Source of the DNA: Clostridiales bacterium
GTDB taxonomy: Bacteria; Bacillota; Clostridia; Oscillospirales; Oscillospiraceae
NCBI GenBank assembly: GCA_019423635.1
Contig: JAHZBA010000005.1
Coordinates: 1 to 64,000, forward strand
Direction: 5' to 3'
Length of the DNA: 64,000 nt
Shown here: positions 1 through 7,747 of the stretch, one piece after another
Layout: the number at the start of each line of letters is the position of its first letter
Position numbering within the stretch: position 1 is the stretch's first letter
Translations under genes and position numbers: made by a program
Notes under the pieces: generated by a model
The model's input: only the letters and a program-made list of their open reading frames with translations
The model's database searches: none
What the model was told of the DNA's origin: nothing

Positions 1-731
1 TTCTGCCGGAGAACAAGGAGATGGCGGAGATCTACGGCTACAACGTCATCGACCCCCTCTCCGTCATGCTGACCCATCTGTCGGAGACCATCCGCAAGCA
101 CGCCTACGAGCTTTTGAACCGGGCGGAGACCATCCAGCTGGTGGAAAACCTGAAGAAGACAGAGCCGGAGCTGGTGGAGGAGGTCATCCCCAATGTGGTC
201 TCCTACAGCGTGCTGGAAAAGGTCCTGCGGAGCCTTTTGAAAGAGGGCGTGCCCATCAAGGACCTGGGGATCATCCTGGAGACCCTGGCGGACAACATCA
301 CCCAGGGCCGGGATGTGGACAGCGCCATCGAGCAGATCCGCGGTGCCCTGGCCCGCACCATCACCCGCCGCTTCTGCGAGGACGGACAGCTGCGCGTGGT
401 CACGCTGGACGCCGAGGTGGAAAAGCGGATCATCGGCTCCCTTACCCGCAACGAGCAGGGGGTGTACCTGGCCATGGGTCCGGAGCTGATGCAGAGCATC
501 ATCTCCCAGCTGGCGGAGCATTTGAAGAAGTTCGGCGATCTCAGCCAGACTCCCATCGTCCTGGTGAGTCAGGTGATCCGCGGCTATTTCAGCAAGATGC
601 TGGGACAGTTCTACCCCAATGTCTATGTGCTGTCCTTCAATGAGATCAGCAGCAACGTGCAGATCCAGGCCATCGGCAACATCACCCTGGAGGCCCAGCC
701 GGCCGCAGAGCGAAAGGCGGTGGGCAGGTGA
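1..731 (+). CDS. flhA: Flagellar export gate protein FlhA, C-terminal part (cut by window start)
   Basis: The reading frame is open from base 3, giving the last 242 residues of FlhA, the inner-membrane export gate of the flagellar type III secretion system. The visible part is the cytoplasmic nonamer-ring domain. It opens with an LPENKEMAEIYGY stretch and the family's VIDP-SVMLTHLSE segment, and later has VIPNVVSYSVLEKVLRSLL and the helical end before a short variable tail. No membrane segments are in view because they lie upstream of the window. The stop overlaps the GTG start of fliA in a GTGA, so the two are translationally coupled. In many clostridia and bacilli flhF and flhG follow flhA; here they do not. 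Identification is secure; only the N-terminus is missing. Confidence 0.94.
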   Translation, partial: LPENKEMAEIYGYNVIDPLSVMLTHLSETIRKHAYELLNRAETIQLVENLKKTEPELVEEVIPNVVSYSVLEKVLRSLLKEGVPIKDLGIILETLADNITQGRDVDSAIEQIRGALARTITRRFCEDGQLRVVTLDAEVEKRIIGSLTRNEQGVYLAMGPELMQSIISQLAEHLKKFGDLSQTPIVLVSQVIRGYFSKMLGQFYPNVYVLSFNEISSNVQIQAIGNITLEAQPAAERKAVGR

Positions 732-1537
732 ACGGAACAGCAGTTCGGCACAGCTATACCGAGCAGGAGATCGAGCAGATTGAAACCCCGGAGCTCCTGC
801 GGCTTTACAAGGAGACCGGCGACGAGACGCTGAAGTGGCCGCTGGTGCTCCGCTATGAGGGGCTGATTAAGAGCGCCGCCATGCAGATCCGGGGCGTCTA
901 CAGCAGCTTTGCCCAGGTGGACGACATCATCAACGAGGGGATTTTGACACTGCTGGAGGCGGTGGACAAATACGACCTGGACAAGGGCGTGAAGTTTGAG
1001 ACCTACGTCTCCAAGCGCATCCGGGGCATGATTATTGATCTGGCCCGGAAGCAGGACTGGATGCCAAGAGGCGTCCGCCAGCGGGCGAAGGAGATCGACG
1101 CGGCCGTGGCGGAGCTCTCCGCCACCCTGGGCCGGTATCCTACGGAGGCGGAGCTGGCGGACTGGCTGGGAATCTCCTCGGAGCGCTACCAGCGGGACAT
1201 GGCCAACATCGCCCTGAGCAATGTGCTCTCCCTGGATGCCCTGATGGACAACCGGGAGCCGGATGGCTACCAGTTTGAAGTGCCCTCCGATGACACCCAG
1301 AACCAGCCGGAGGCGGTTTTGCAGGAGCGGGAGCTCCAGCGGGCCCTGGCGGCGGGAATCTCCGGACTCCGGGAGAATGAGCAGATTGTGCTCTCCCTTT
1401 ACTATGAAAAGCACCTGCAGCTGAAGGAGATCGCGCAGGTCATGGATCTCAGCGCGCCCCGGATCTCCCAGATTCACGCCCGGGCGATTCAAAAGCTGCG
1501 CAATTACATGGAAGCATATTTGAAGGATGAACTCTAA
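728..1537 (+). CDS. fliA: RNA polymerase sigma-28 factor FliA/SigD
   Basis: Sigma factor of the FliA/WhiG group (269 aa) that directs transcription of late flagellar and chemotaxis genes. Region 2 is visible as VDDIINEGILTLLEAVDKYD and FETYVSKRIRGMIIDLARKQDW with the following MPRGVRQ, typical of sigma-28. Region 3 follows (LGRYPTEAELADWLGIS), and region 4 has a helix-turn-helix at LKEIAQVMDLSAPRISQI. The GTG start overlaps the flhA stop by 4 nt; no in-frame ATG gives a complete region 1.2/2. Its likely antagonist FlgM is encoded at 27078-27392, behind a promoter matching the sigma-28 consensus. Family and role are well supported. Confidence 0.95.
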   Translation: MNGTAVRHSYTEQEIEQIETPELLRLYKETGDETLKWPLVLRYEGLIKSAAMQIRGVYSSFAQVDDIINEGILTLLEAVDKYDLDKGVKFETYVSKRIRGMIIDLARKQDWMPRGVRQRAKEIDAAVAELSATLGRYPTEAELADWLGISSERYQRDMANIALSNVLSLDALMDNREPDGYQFEVPSDDTQNQPEAVLQERELQRALAAGISGLRENEQIVLSLYYEKHLQLKEIAQVMDLSAPRISQIHARAIQKLRNYMEAYLKDEL

Positions 1538-1557
1538 GGGACCATAAGGAGAGACAT

Positions 1558-2316
1558 ATGTTCAAGGGCTTTTACAATCTGACCTCGGCCATGCTGACCC
1601 ATCAGCACAATCTGAATGTCATTGCCAACAACATGGTGAACATCTCCACCGCCGGCTATAAGCAGGACCGCTATGTGGCCACCACCTTTGACGAGGTGAT
1701 GTTCAGCCGGGTGGGCAACAAGTATAACACGGGCCCGGAGGTGGGACAGCAGAGCTTCATCCGGGCGGCCAGCGATATCTACACGGATTACAGCCAGGGC
1801 ATCCCGGAGCCTACGGGTCTGGCGCTGGACTTCGCCATCCAGGGGGACGGCTTCTTCGCCATTCAGAATGCGGACGGGGATGTGGCCTACACCCGCATGG
1901 GCAACTTCACCCTGAACGACGAGGGCTACCTGTGTCTGCCGGGCTTCGGGCAGGTGCTGAGCCCTCAGGGCAATCCCATCTATCTGGGAACCGATAAGAT
2001 CCATGGGGACAGTCAGGGGATTCTCTACTACGATGAGGACGGCAGCGCCCTGGCGCAGCTGGGGGTGTTCGTCTTTGAGGACACCGCTCAGCTGGAGCGG
2101 GATGACCGGGGCATGTTCTTCAGCCAGGGCGGTGAGCCGGAGGCGGCGCAGGCCCCCGGGGTGCTGAACAAGCACCTGGAGCGGTCCAACACGGATATGG
2201 TGAAGCAGATGACGGAGATGATTACCTTCCAGCGCTCTTTGCAGAGTGCGGCGCAGATCTCCGGCATGTATGACCAGATGATGTCCAGGATTACCACGGA
2301 GATTGGCCGGATGTGA
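1558..2316 (+). CDS. flgF: Flagellar basal-body rod/hook protein, FlgF/FlgG type
   Basis: A 252-aa axial protein of the FlgF/FlgG family, exported through the flagellar secretion system to form the rod. The N-terminal coiled-coil signature is clear: LTHQHNLNVIANNMVNISTAGYKQ, with the ANN-x(5)-T-x-GYK pattern of rod/hook proteins. The core has LDFAIQGDGFFAIQ and YTRMGNF, and the C-terminus has the conserved LERSNTDMVKQMTEMI and FQRSLQSAAQ helix. A good ribosome binding site (AAGGAG) lies just upstream, 20 nt after fliA. It is paired with a second, similar protein downstream. Which of the two is FlgF and which FlgG cannot be decided by eye, so the symbol is tentative. Confidence 0.85.
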   Translation: MFKGFYNLTSAMLTHQHNLNVIANNMVNISTAGYKQDRYVATTFDEVMFSRVGNKYNTGPEVGQQSFIRAASDIYTDYSQGIPEPTGLALDFAIQGDGFFAIQNADGDVAYTRMGNFTLNDEGYLCLPGFGQVLSPQGNPIYLGTDKIHGDSQGILYYDEDGSALAQLGVFVFEDTAQLERDDRGMFFSQGGEPEAAQAPGVLNKHLERSNTDMVKQMTEMITFQRSLQSAAQISGMYDQMMSRITTEIGRM

Positions 2317-2430
2317 GATCCCGGCCTGTCCGGTATCCTTTGGTTATGAGTCCAGGTTCTAAGCTTACGCCGTCAGGGTCTCCGGGTGCGCCAGCACCGG
2401 GCGCTGCGGTCAGATTCCAAGGAGGAGTAT

Positions 2431-3177
2431 ATGAATCAGTCCTTTTTCATCGGCGCAGTGGGCGCCCATCAGCAGCTTAAGCGGCTGGCTGTCCAGGGCA
2501 ATAATATTGCCAATGTCAACACCTATGCCTTCAAGGCCGACAAGGGCCGTTTCGCGGCGCTGATGTACGACGGAGTGAAGAATACGGAGGAGGAGATGGT
2601 CCCCACCGGCGTGGGCACCGCCCTGCGGAATACCGACACGGATTTCGGCGTGGGCGCTGCGGCGCACACCGGCCGGCCCCAGGACTATATGATCGGAGGG
2701 GACGGCTTCTTTGCCCTGGTGGATCTGGTCACCGGAGAGGTGACGCTGACCCGCAACGGCGCGTTCTCCATGGCCTCTCTGGAGCGGGCCAGCGACGAGG
2801 TGGACGCCGACGGCAACCCCATCATGGAACACATCTACTACCTCTCCGACGGGGAGGGCCGCTTTGTGCTCAGCAGCAGCGGCGGCATGATTGAAATGAC
2901 GGACCCCAACGCGGAGCAGCCTGTGGGGGTGTTTGACTATATCAACTACAACGGCATGGAAAAGGTGGGGGACACCCGCTTCCTGGCGGTGGACAAGAAC
3001 GGCGGCCTGCGGCAGGCCAACAGCCCGGTGCTCCGCATGACGCTGGAGATGTCCAACACGGATCTGGCAGAGGAGCTGACCAAGGTCATTGAGTCCCAGC
3101 GGGCCTACGGCATGGCGCTGAAGATGGTACAGGTCTCCGACGAGATCGAGAGCACGATCAACGGCCTGCGCAGCTGA
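2431..3177 (+). CDS. flgG: Flagellar basal-body rod protein, FlgG type
   Basis: Second rod/hook-family protein (248 aa). The start was set at 2431 because AAGGAGGAG sits immediately upstream, although the frame is open further 5'. The N-terminal segment AHQQLKRLAVQGNNIANVNTYAFKA and the C-terminal LEMSNTDLAEELTKVIESQRAYGMALKM are the standard terminal helices of FlgF/FlgG; the core has YMIGGDGFFALVD. The middle region carries a VDADGNPI loop that resembles the D-x-D-G-N loops in the FlgL and FlgK insertions of this window. It is separated from the preceding rod gene by 114 nt in which I see no gene and no strong hairpin. Confidence 0.85.
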   Translation: MNQSFFIGAVGAHQQLKRLAVQGNNIANVNTYAFKADKGRFAALMYDGVKNTEEEMVPTGVGTALRNTDTDFGVGAAAHTGRPQDYMIGGDGFFALVDLVTGEVTLTRNGAFSMASLERASDEVDADGNPIMEHIYYLSDGEGRFVLSSSGGMIEMTDPNAEQPVGVFDYINYNGMEKVGDTRFLAVDKNGGLRQANSPVLRMTLEMSNTDLAEELTKVIESQRAYGMALKMVQVSDEIESTINGLRS

Positions 3178-3206
3178 GGGACCTGAGACTTCCGGAAAGG
3201 GAAATT

Positions 3207-3264
3207 CAAATCAGCGCGGCCGCACTTTGCAGGCGGCGAAACAGGATGGCACCGCGTTGATTTG
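3207..3264 (+). other. Structured leader upstream of cheC (13-bp stem enclosing a second hairpin)
   Basis: Bases 3207-3219 (CAAATCAGCGCGG) pair with 3252-3264 (CCGCGTTGATTTG) over 13 positions with one G-U pair. The enclosed segment contains a second small stem (GCCGC/GCGGC) and an unpaired ACAGGATG. The outer stem ends about 7 nt before the purine-rich cheC ribosome binding site. There is no U-tract, so it is not a simple terminator. Function unknown; CsrA could be a ligand because of the GGA, but the match to the CsrA consensus is only partial. Confidence 0.5.
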
Positions 3265-3283
3265 CTGATAAAGGGGGAGAGGT

Positions 3284-3913
3284 ATGGAAATTAAGGATTA
3301 CGATCAGCTGAATTCTCTGGAGCTGGACACGCTCCGGGAGGTCGGCAGCATCGGCACGGGAAATGCGGCCACGGCGCTGTCCTCCCTGATCGGACAGCCG
3401 GTCCGCATTCAGCTGCCGGAGGTCCGGATCATGGGCTATAACGAGGCCATTGAGTGGATTGGCGGCCCGGAGGAGATCACCGCCGGCGTTCTGGTGGGCA
3501 TGAGCGGGCAGATCACCGGCATTATGCTCTCGGTGCAGCAGCTGGAGTTTGTAAACCTGGTGCTGGAGAACATGATGGGAACCAGTGTGAAGGACTACAG
3601 GGAGCTGGGGGAGATTGAACGCTCGGCCCTGGTGGAGGTGGGCAACATCATGATTTCCACCTTTATCAGCGCCCTGAGCAGCCTTGCGGGGGTTCAGATC
3701 AGCCTGACGGTGCCGGCCTTTACGGTGGATATGCAGGGCGCCATCATGACGGTTCCCATGGCGGCCTACGGCGGACAGTCAGACTATATTATGACCATCG
3801 GCGGCAATTTTGTGTGCCAGGGGAAAGAGGTCCCCTGCCGGCTGCTGCTGTCGCCGGACATCCGGTCTTTGAACGTACTGCTGCGGAGGCTGGGCGTCAG
3901 CGGCGAAGCGTAA
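3284..3913 (+). CDS. cheC: CheY-P phosphatase CheC
   Basis: CheC (209 aa) dephosphorylates CheY-P and, together with CheD, adjusts receptor adaptation in Bacillota-type chemotaxis. Both pseudo-symmetric phosphatase helices are visible: LREVGSIGTGNAATALS near the N-terminus and LVEVGNIMISTFISALS in the middle, each with the E-x(n)-G-N active-site pattern. The C-terminal half has the usual TVPAFTVDM and an IMTIGGNF strand. ATG 3284 follows a GGGGGAGAGG ribosome binding site. cheD follows after 40 nt, the common cheC-cheD order. Length and motifs are typical of full CheC rather than CheX or FliY. Confidence 0.93.
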   Translation: MEIKDYDQLNSLELDTLREVGSIGTGNAATALSSLIGQPVRIQLPEVRIMGYNEAIEWIGGPEEITAGVLVGMSGQITGIMLSVQQLEFVNLVLENMMGTSVKDYRELGEIERSALVEVGNIMISTFISALSSLAGVQISLTVPAFTVDMQGAIMTVPMAAYGGQSDYIMTIGGNFVCQGKEVPCRLLLSPDIRSLNVLLRRLGVSGEA

Positions 3914-3953
3914 CATGTGTATCTAAGAGAATAAAGGAAGTCAGGCGTTAGCA

Positions 3954-4433
3954 GTGGAGACGAAAATCACAATCGGCATCGCAGATATGAAAATGGCAAA
4001 GGACAGCGGTGTGTTGATCACCTATGCGCTGGGGTCCTGCATCGGCATCTGCCTGCATGACCCGAAGATCCGGCTGGGTGCCATGGTCCACATTATGCTT
4101 CCGATCAACATGGAAGAGGGCCGGAAGAACACCATGAAATACGCCGACACCGGAATCCGCGAGACACTGCGGCTCATGGAGGCCAAGGGGGCGTCCCGGG
4201 CCCGGATCACTGCAAAGATCGCCGGCGGCGCCAAGATGTTCGAAACCGGCGGCGGCACCCTGGGAAATATCGGGCAGCGCAACATTGAAAGTGTACATTT
4301 GAACCTGAAGCGGGAGGGCATCCGGCTTTTGAAGGAGGATGTCGGCGGAACTGTGGCCAGGACGCTGCTGTTCGATGTCGCCAGCGGAACGGGGTGCGTT
4401 CGGAGCTATGGAAGACCGGAACTGATTATCTAA
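3954..4433 (+). CDS. cheD: Chemoreceptor glutamine deamidase CheD
   Basis: CheD (159 aa) deamidates receptor glutamines and binds CheC. The catalytic triad residues are in place: Thr23 and Cys29 in ITYALGSC and His46 in MVHIMLP. The GGA segment IAGGAKMF and a FDVASGTG C-terminus also match the family. The start is a GTG at 3954; the Shine-Dalgarno-like AAGGAAG is 13 nt upstream, so initiation may be modest. There is no better in-frame ATG before the conserved core. It lies between cheC and cheV and is probably co-transcribed with both. Confidence 0.93.
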   Translation: METKITIGIADMKMAKDSGVLITYALGSCIGICLHDPKIRLGAMVHIMLPINMEEGRKNTMKYADTGIRETLRLMEAKGASRARITAKIAGGAKMFETGGGTLGNIGQRNIESVHLNLKREGIRLLKEDVGGTVARTLLFDVASGTGCVRSYGRPELII

Positions 4434-4468
4434 AAGGGAAACAAACTGTTGGAAGGAGTGTTCGGAAG

Positions 4469-5395
4469 ATGCTGGAAGAAGATAAGAGAGGAATACTGCT
4501 GGAGTCCGGCACCAATGAGATCGAGGTTATGGAGTTCACCATCGACGGGAACCTCTATGGCATCAACGTGGCGAAGGTCAAAGAGATCATTGTGTCTGCG
4601 CCGGTCAAGCCCATGCCCCATTCACATCCTGCGGTGGAGGGGATTTTCAAGCCCCGGGACCTGGTAATCACCGTGGTGGATCTGCCCAAGTATCTGATGG
4701 GCGTCAAGGGGGAGAATGGCCCCAAGGATCTGTTTATCGTAACCAATTTCAACAAGATGAACATTGCCTTCCGCGTTCACACAGTGGTGGGAATCAGCCG
4801 CATCTCCTGGAAGGATATCCAGCGGCCGGACAAGACGGTGTCCGGCGGCAGCGAGGGCGTGGCCACCGGCATTGCCCACTGCAACGGCGAGCTGGTGACG
4901 ATCCTGGACTTTGAGAAGATCGTGGCGGAGATTGCGCCGGAGACCAGCATTCAGCTCTCGGAGATTGACCAGCTGGGTCACCGGGAGCGGCGGGACGCCG
5001 GCGTTCTGGTGGCGGAGGACTCCATCCTTTTGAGCAAGATGATCGAAGAGGCTCTGCACAAGTCCGGCTACGTCAATACCCGGATGTTCCCCAACGGCCA
5101 GGAGCTGTGGAACTATCTCAATGAGCTCCGGGAGAACCGGAAGCGGCTGGAGGACGAGGCCTCCGTGATTATCACGGATATCGAGATGCCGCAGATGGAC
5201 GGCCACCGCCTGACAAAGCTGGTGAAGGACGATAAGGACTTCCGGGAGATTCCCCTGATTATCTTCTCCTCCCTGATTACGGAGGAGATGCGCCGGAAGG
5301 GCAAGGAGCTGGGTGCGGACGAACAGATGAGCAAGCCGGAGATCGGCCATTTGGTAAGGGTGATTGACCAACTGCTGGCGGAGAAGCAGGCTTGA
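4469..5395 (+). CDS. cheV: Chemotaxis coupling protein CheV (CheW-receiver fusion)
   Basis: A 308-aa adaptor combining an N-terminal CheW-like domain (about residues 18-165; it begins EVMEFTIDGNLYGINVAKVKEI) with a C-terminal response-regulator receiver domain (about 175-305). In the receiver, VLVAEDSILL supplies the acidic pocket, the phospho-acceptor Asp is in ITDIEMPQMDG, a Ser in IIFSSL and the Lys in MSKPE complete the active site. CheV couples receptors to CheA and is tuned by phosphorylation. ATG 4469 was chosen because GGAAGGAG lies upstream and because upstream residues do not resemble the family. It sits in the cheC-cheD-cheV run, with CheA, CheW, CheR and CheB encoded at 27.8-32.3 kb. 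Confidence 0.93.
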   Translation: MLEEDKRGILLESGTNEIEVMEFTIDGNLYGINVAKVKEIIVSAPVKPMPHSHPAVEGIFKPRDLVITVVDLPKYLMGVKGENGPKDLFIVTNFNKMNIAFRVHTVVGISRISWKDIQRPDKTVSGGSEGVATGIAHCNGELVTILDFEKIVAEIAPETSIQLSEIDQLGHRERRDAGVLVAEDSILLSKMIEEALHKSGYVNTRMFPNGQELWNYLNELRENRKRLEDEASVIITDIEMPQMDGHRLTKLVKDDKDFREIPLIIFSSLITEEMRRKGKELGADEQMSKPEIGHLVRVIDQLLAEKQA

Positions 5396-5405
5396 GGAGA
5401 AGCAT

Positions 5406-6671
5406 ATGAGCAATAAGTACATCGTCAGGCAGCCCATCAAGGACCAGAACGGGCGAATTCTGGGGAATGAGATCCTCTACTACGGGGAGAATCTGCCTTT
5501 CAGCAAGGACCCGGATGCCAATGAGTTTGCCGCGGCGGATACGATTTACAACTTCCTGACCCACAACGGCAAAAAGGTACTGAAAGGCTCTTTGAACTTT
5601 ATGACCTTCACGCCGATGCTGCTGATGAAGCGGACCCCGAAGCTCTTTGACAAGTCGGAGCTGGTGATTCAGATCGACGACAGCGTAATCATTCATCCGC
5701 TGTCCATGCACTTTGTGCAGCAGTTTGCCCAGGAGGGCTACCAGATTGCCGTGAATGAGTTTCAGTTCGCGCCCCGGTATCTGGCCCTGCTGGACAGCAT
5801 CGACTACATCAAGATCAACGCCGGCCACACCAGAAATGATGCCATGCACAACATCATTGAGGTGGCACACGGCATGAACAAAAGCTGCATTGTCACGGGT
5901 ATTGAGACGGCAGAGCAGTATCAGGCGGCCATTGACATGGAGGCAGATGCCCTGGAGGGCACATACGTGGCAGAGAAGCTGACCACCAAGGCCCACAGCA
6001 GCAGCTACCTCCAGAGCAACTTCTTCCGCTTGATGGTGGCGTTGTCCCGGGATGAGCCGGACGTGGAGGAGGTTGAGCAGCTGATCTCCCTGGATGCCGG
6101 CCTGAGCTTTGCCATTTTGAAGATGGCCAACTCCGTCTATTTCGCCCTGCGGCACCGGGCCACCACCATCCACCAGGCGGTGATGACTCTGGGACTGGGA
6201 CAGCTGCGGCAGTGGGTGTATCTGCTCAGCGCCAGCAGCATGGACCAGGAGATGGAGGCCGGGACGGAGGAGTTCCTGAAGCTCTCCTTCATGCGGGCGA
6301 ACTTCTGCAGCGAGCTGATGAAGTATGCCCAGAACATGCCGATTTCCCGGTCTGACGCATATCTGCTGGGGATGTTCTCCACGCTGAACCATCTGATTGA
6401 CGCGCCGCTGGAGGAAATCCTGGCGGAGCTCCCGGTGATGGAGGAGATCAAGGCGGCGCTGCTGCGGAAGGAAGGCCGCTGCGGCAAGCTGTATGAGCTG
6501 CTGCTGAGCTATGAGGCGGCGGACTGGAACGCCATCAATGCTCTGGCAGAGGAGCTGGGGATTCCCAGCCAGGTGCTGACCAGCGTGTACTTCATCTGCA
6601 TGGAGAACGTCAATATCCTCTGGGATCAGCTGACCAAGCCCTACCAGGGGCAGGAGAGCATGAAACCGTAA
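5406..6671 (+). CDS. YuxH-like EAL-HDOD signalling protein with degenerate EAL domain
   Basis: A 421-aa protein with the two-domain layout of the YuxH/YmgA-type family: an N-terminal EAL-like domain (about residues 5-200) and a C-terminal HDOD domain (about 205-410; LISLDAGLSFAILKMANS and ATTIHQAVMTLGLGQLRQW). The EAL catalytic residues appear lost. The EAL motif itself reads NEILYYG, the metal-binding Glu strand reads VIQIDDS, and the AEG-x-E motif reads VTGIETAEQY. Cyclic-di-GMP hydrolysis is therefore unlikely, but binding or protein-protein signalling is possible. It follows cheV by 10 nt with a GGAGAAG ribosome binding site, so a role in motility control is inferred. A bidirectional terminator follows. 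Confidence 0.82.
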   Translation: MSNKYIVRQPIKDQNGRILGNEILYYGENLPFSKDPDANEFAAADTIYNFLTHNGKKVLKGSLNFMTFTPMLLMKRTPKLFDKSELVIQIDDSVIIHPLSMHFVQQFAQEGYQIAVNEFQFAPRYLALLDSIDYIKINAGHTRNDAMHNIIEVAHGMNKSCIVTGIETAEQYQAAIDMEADALEGTYVAEKLTTKAHSSSYLQSNFFRLMVALSRDEPDVEEVEQLISLDAGLSFAILKMANSVYFALRHRATTIHQAVMTLGLGQLRQWVYLLSASSMDQEMEAGTEEFLKLSFMRANFCSELMKYAQNMPISRSDAYLLGMFSTLNHLIDAPLEEILAELPVMEEIKAALLRKEGRCGKLYELLLSYEAADWNAINALAEELGIPSQVLTSVYFICMENVNILWDQLTKPYQGQESMKP

Positions 6672-6743
6672 GGTCCTGCGGATGACAGCCCCGGCGTCCC
6701 GGCGGTTGGCCGCCGGAGCGGGAGCCATGAAACGCATCGAAAA

Positions 6744-6776
6744 AGCGGTCCCGGCACAATCCGTGCCGGGACCGCT
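6744..6776. terminator. Bidirectional intrinsic terminator
   Basis: A perfect 14-bp stem (AGCGGTCCCGGCAC / GTGCCGGGACCGCT) with a 5-nt loop lies between the convergent EAL-HDOD gene and the comFB-type gene. On the plus strand CTCTCTTTTCC follows; on the minus strand the stem is followed by CTTTTTCG, so both directions can terminate. Confidence 0.85.
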
Positions 6777-6791
6777 CTCTCTTTTCCACGG

Positions 6792-7712
6792 TCAGAATTC
6801 CTGCTGATTGTGGCGGGGAGAGTCCATTACGATTTTGCACGCGCGCAGGAGCTGTGCGATGATCGCGGCGCTGAACCGGCCCTCGTAGACGGTGATTCTG
6901 GGGACGAACTCGCCCCGCGCCATCACCACATACTTGCTGGGCAGGCTGTTCAGGGCCAGGGCCTTGACGTCGCTGCGGCAGCGGTCGCACTGACACATGC
7001 CGAACATCTCCATATACTTTCCGGCCCGCTCCTCCACCAGGACCTCCATGACGTTGACATAGGTGATCTCGCGCTCTTGCTGCGAGTCGTCCGGCGGGGC
7101 GGATTCGGCAGTCTTCTCCGGAGCGGCCGCTTCATGGGCCGGGGCCTCCGCCGGAGCCGGGGCGTCCGGGGCAGAGGCAGCCGGCGGCGCAGAAGGCGCC
7201 GGCGGTGTCTGCTGAACCGGCGCGGGAGCCGGCGGCGTCTCCGGAACGACAGCGGCGGACGCCTGAGGAGCGGCGGGCGCCTCGGGTTCTGCACCCTCTG
7301 TGTCCAGCTCCGGCCACTGTACCGCCGGGGCAGGGGTGCTCTCCGTGCCGGCGGGCTGCACGGTGGCCAGCACCGGTGCATCCTCTCCGGATTCCGGTGC
7401 GGGCTCCTGGGTCTGCGGTGCCGCCATGACCTCCGGCGGCACGGTGGGGGCGGGAAGGGGGTCCTCCTCCAGCGCGGAGGCCAGGGCGTCCTCCAGGGCG
7501 TCCTTGATCTGGGTGGAGACGGCGGCGTCCGCCTCCATGGAGCTGAGGATCGGCGGGATCTGGGGAGCGGCCGCTGCGGGAGCGGCCGCGGGCTGGGCAG
7601 GCGCGCCCTCGGCGCCCTCGGCGGGCTCCGACGCTGCTCCGCTCCGGGTTCTGCTGAGCAGATTCATCACATGGGCGGTCTTGCTGGTGTTGGATTCCTT
7701 TGTGGATGCCAT
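6792..7712 (-). CDS. ComFB-domain protein with long Ala/Pro-rich region
   Basis: A 306-aa protein whose first two thirds are low-complexity, Ala/Pro/Glu-rich and probably disordered. The last roughly 95 residues form a ComFB-type domain: YVNVMEVLVEE followed by the cysteine cluster MCQCDRCRSDVKALALN and SLPSKYVVM. The cysteines probably bind zinc. ComFB-family proteins have been reported to bind cyclic dinucleotides; whether this one does is untested. The gene follows a ParA-type ATPase by 35 nt on the same strand, with a clear AAAGGAGA ribosome binding site, and the pair is embedded in motility genes. A disordered linker plus a small sensory domain beside a ParA suggests a localisation partner, which is inference. 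Confidence 0.72.
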   Translation of the reverse strand: MASTKESNTSKTAHVMNLLSRTRSGAASEPAEGAEGAPAQPAAAPAAAAPQIPPILSSMEADAAVSTQIKDALEDALASALEEDPLPAPTVPPEVMAAPQTQEPAPESGEDAPVLATVQPAGTESTPAPAVQWPELDTEGAEPEAPAAPQASAAVVPETPPAPAPVQQTPPAPSAPPAASAPDAPAPAEAPAHEAAAPEKTAESAPPDDSQQEREITYVNVMEVLVEERAGKYMEMFGMCQCDRCRSDVKALALNSLPSKYVVMARGEFVPRITVYEGRFSAAIIAQLLRACKIVMDSPRHNQQEF

Positions 7713-7747
7713 AGCTTGTCTCCTTTGGTTTCAAGAGAAATAAACGG

